Positions 14,258-15,939 of a DNA stretch of 15,939 nt are shown here, one piece after another. The translations under genes and the position numbers were made by a program. The number at the start of each line of letters is the position of its first letter. Positions within the stretch are counted from its first letter, which is position 1. This DNA is from Bdellovibrio sp. (lineage in GTDB: Bacteria > Bdellovibrionota > Bdellovibrionia > Bdellovibrionales > Bdellovibrionaceae). The notes below the pieces were generated by a model that saw only the letters and a list, made by a program, of their open reading frames with translations, did no database searches and had not been told where the DNA came from. The stretch covers positions 1 through 15,939 of the forward strand of contig JAGIAF010000043.1 of assembly GCA_017745015.1 (NCBI GenBank), in the 5' to 3' direction.

Positions 14258-15385
14258 ATGAAAAAGCAAAGCATCTTTGCCGCTTTCGCGGCCGTTTGTA
14301 CTTTGTCAGCGTGTGGTAACAAGGTCAGCGACGAAATTCGCAGCACCATCAAGGTTAACCAAACGGCGGCTTCCCTTGCTGAATGGGAGTCTTCTCCTTC
14401 TCACCCGGAAGTCGTATTTGCGAAATGGCGCACTGAGATTGCGAACGGGGACCGTAGCAAACTGCAAAGTCAGATTTGCTCGGAACTTAAAGCCCTGGAT
14501 GGCTTAGCTCTGACGATTTTTGAACAAGAGATTAAAGAGGAAATCAATCAACCCCTGGTGATGTCTTGCAAGAAGGAGTTGTTGGCGCAGCTAGAAAGAC
14601 ACTATGCAGCTGAACGTGCCACAATGAAAGTGCCCATCAATGCTTTGAAAGTGATGGATTCGGGAAATGACTTTCAGTTCCCTTCGAACGTGCAGTTGCG
14701 TGATGTTAGCAACGGCTATTATGCCAGAGCCGGGGACGTAGCGCCGAAAGAGATCATTCTTTCCTTTGATGATGGTCCAAGTGAATACACGCCATCGATT
14801 TTGCGTTCATTGAAAGAAGTGAACGCAAAGGCTCACTTCTTTAGCATGGGAAAAAATATTCGCAGGAATGTTGAGATTTATAAGCAGGTAGGAGCAGAAG
14901 GACATGCCATGGGCACTCACTCGGTGACCCATCGTTGTTTGACACCGTCACCGGTTTGCCAGCGCCTTTTGGATGGCAAGACGCTTACCTACGATGAAGC
15001 GCTTGATGAAATTCGTGGTGGCCATCAGGCTGCCTATGATGTCTTGGGATGGGTTGAGCCGTTTTTCAGATTCCCCTATGGCGAGGCGACTCCAGAGTTG
15101 AGGAATTTTCTAAAAGAAAATTCTATAGCTGAGTTTGCCTGGAACATGGATAGTGAAGACTGGCGAGCTAAGACCAATGAGGAAATTATGACAAAGGCCC
15201 TTGCTGAGCTCCAAGAAAAGGGCCGGGGAATCATCCTATTCCACGATATCCAGAGAAGAACCGCAGAGATTCTTCCGCAATTCTTACGCGAGCTTTACAA
15301 CCGAGGATTCAGTGTTGTATTACTGCAACCAACCGACGCAACCGCTCGGTACAACAGTAAATTGGTGAAAAAGCCCGTACCGTAA
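14258..15385 (+). CDS. NodB-type polysaccharide deacetylase, lipoprotein 2
   Basis: The 375-residue product has a lipobox LSAC (Cys19). It is a paralogue of the protein at 11547 over its entire length. The shared N-terminal region (about 40-150) keeps SHPExVFAxW, a Cys pair (74, 104), the FExEIK helix and AERA. The NodB domain keeps SFDDGPS (Asp171, Asp172), HSVTH (His221, His225), RFPYG (Arg271), DSEDW (Asp298, Asp301) and LFHD (His329). The CX6C insertion after the metal site is kept too (Cys227, Cys234). It should be an active periplasmic deacetylase. The start lies eight bases after the Wzz-type gene, with AGGGGA as ribosome site, so the two are probably co-translated. Whether the two deacetylases act on different positions or glycans cannot be judged from sequence. 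Confidence 0.92.
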   Translation: MKKQSIFAAFAAVCTLSACGNKVSDEIRSTIKVNQTAASLAEWESSPSHPEVVFAKWRTEIANGDRSKLQSQICSELKALDGLALTIFEQEIKEEINQPLVMSCKKELLAQLERHYAAERATMKVPINALKVMDSGNDFQFPSNVQLRDVSNGYYARAGDVAPKEIILSFDDGPSEYTPSILRSLKEVNAKAHFFSMGKNIRRNVEIYKQVGAEGHAMGTHSVTHRCLTPSPVCQRLLDGKTLTYDEALDEIRGGHQAAYDVLGWVEPFFRFPYGEATPELRNFLKENSIAEFAWNMDSEDWRAKTNEEIMTKALAELQEKGRGIILFHDIQRRTAEILPQFLRELYNRGFSVVLLQPTDATARYNSKLVKKPVP

Positions 15386-15388
15386 AGA

Positions 15389-15763
15389 ATGAGACCGGAT
15401 AAAGATCGCCCCTCGACTTGGAAACCATATAAAGAAGGAATGTGCAATGGCTGCTATGGCGGCTGTTGTACCATGCCAGTCGAAGTAAAACTCTCTGACC
15501 TCATCCGCCTCGGCGTCACCGACGAAGACGAAGCCGCCGCCGGCATTAAAAAACTAGCAAAGCGCTTAGTAAAAGAAAAAATCATCGTCTCTTACCGCGC
15601 CGGCACTGAATTCTTCATGCTCAGCCAACGCAGCAACAACGACTGCCATTACTTGCACCCGATCACACGCTTGTGCACAGTCTACGAAAAACGCCCAGAC
15701 ACTTGCCGCCAATTTCCCAAGATCGGCCCACGTCCTGGCTTCTGCCCTGTGGGGCCCAAGTAG
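15389..15763 (+). CDS. YkgJ-type CxxCxxCC metal-cluster protein
   Basis: The 124-residue product has the signature of PF03692: CNGCYGGCC at residues 19-27, then Cys86, Cys96 (RLCTVYEKRP), Cys106 (TCRQFP) and Cys119. The RPxxCRxFP segment is typical. Members bind zinc or an iron-sulfur cluster; their cellular function is poorly known. It starts three bases after the deacetylase stop with only a weak ribosome site, so translation may be coupled, though it need not share a pathway. Codon choice differs clearly from its neighbours: C-ending codons dominate (AAC, GAC, CGC, GCC, ATC), whereas the deacetylase gene uses many T- and G-ending codons. No signal peptide is present, so it is cytoplasmic. 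Confidence 0.87.
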   Translation: MRPDKDRPSTWKPYKEGMCNGCYGGCCTMPVEVKLSDLIRLGVTDEDEAAAGIKKLAKRLVKEKIIVSYRAGTEFFMLSQRSNNDCHYLHPITRLCTVYEKRPDTCRQFPKIGPRPGFCPVGPK

Positions 15764-15790
15764 CTTCGCTGGAAGTATCCAGGTATCGGT

Positions 15791-15939
15791 TTAATCTAAA
15801 AAACTTTCCTGCCGGTATTTGTGTTGATTGTGTTGCGAGCAGAGGATCTGCAAGTTTTGAAGATCATTCGATCCTCCGGCCCATACTGCTTGCCTGTGAT
15901 CTACTTGCAGAAAACGAGTGCTTCCGCAGATCTTTCCCG
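15791..15939 (-). CDS. HNH endonuclease, C-terminal part (gene continues past the right edge)
   Basis: On the minus strand a frame enters from the window edge and ends at a TAA (15791-15793), giving 48 residues. It contains the second half of an HNH motif: CGSTRFLQVDH with the catalytic Asp-His pair, a GGSNDLQNLQ segment supplying the Asn, and LCSQHNQHK with the last His and a Cys that pairs with the earlier Cys for zinc binding. It belongs to the general HNH nuclease group, members of which occur as free-standing nucleases, in restriction systems and in mobile elements. The 27-base gap to the convergent YkgJ-type gene has no evident terminator. Its role cannot be set without the missing N-terminus. 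Confidence 0.85.
   Translation of the reverse strand, partial: GKICGSTRFLQVDHRQAVWAGGSNDLQNLQILCSQHNQHKYRQESFLD

Noticed and set aside
15791..15939. HNH fragment as part of a defence or restriction system
   Set aside because: Only 48 residues are visible and no methylase or defence gene is in the window; HNH proteins of this type are common as solitary genes.

Overview
The window looks like chromosomal DNA of a Gram-negative bacterium, most likely a Bdellovibrio-like predator (Bdellovibrionota). Three things point there: a TIGR02147-family regulator, a family concentrated in Bdellovibrio and Fibrobacter relatives; many small signal-peptide and outer-membrane proteins of no wider family; and paired lipoprotein NodB deacetylases. 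This is inferred from protein character, not from a database match. I see no tRNA, rRNA, CRISPR, insertion sequence or phage module, and no gene-free stretch longer than 300 bases.

Bases 1-3733 hold a phosphorelay cluster. A membrane sensor histidine kinase is cut by the left edge. It is divergent from a single-domain HPt protein, which converges on and overlaps an OmpR/PhoB-type response regulator. Divergent from the regulator is a three-gene unit: a stand-alone receiver, a small protein resembling the HPF/RaiA ribosome-hibernation fold, and a second receiver paralogous to the first. The last receiver gene carries a strong hairpin inside its 3' end.

Bases 3730-7632 encode envelope proteins: an outer-membrane beta-barrel and a TIGR02147 regulator (both minus strand), then a divergent plus-strand set of a small exported protein, a second beta-barrel and a probable lipoprotein with a Gly-rich linker. 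A 23-bp perfect palindrome sits beside the regulator's start codon and is a good operator candidate.

Bases 7696-8721 (minus) encode a long cytoplasmic coiled-coil protein. From 8807 to 15763 a plus-strand polysaccharide locus follows: a minimal SLBB export-like protein, an O-antigen-ligase/polymerase-like membrane protein, a 3D-domain-like secreted protein and NodB deacetylase lipoprotein 1, closed by a strong terminator. A second unit holds a Wzz-type co-polymerase, NodB deacetylase lipoprotein 2 and a small CxxCxxCC protein. The set suggests a surface or secreted polysaccharide that is polymerised, length-controlled, exported and deacetylated in the periplasm. No glycosyltransferase, flippase or full Wza is present here. 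The right edge cuts an HNH endonuclease gene on the minus strand.

The best candidates for something undescribed are the N-terminal domain (about 150 residues, conserved Cys pair) shared by the two deacetylases, the receiver / HPF-like / receiver unit, and the reduced SLBB export protein.
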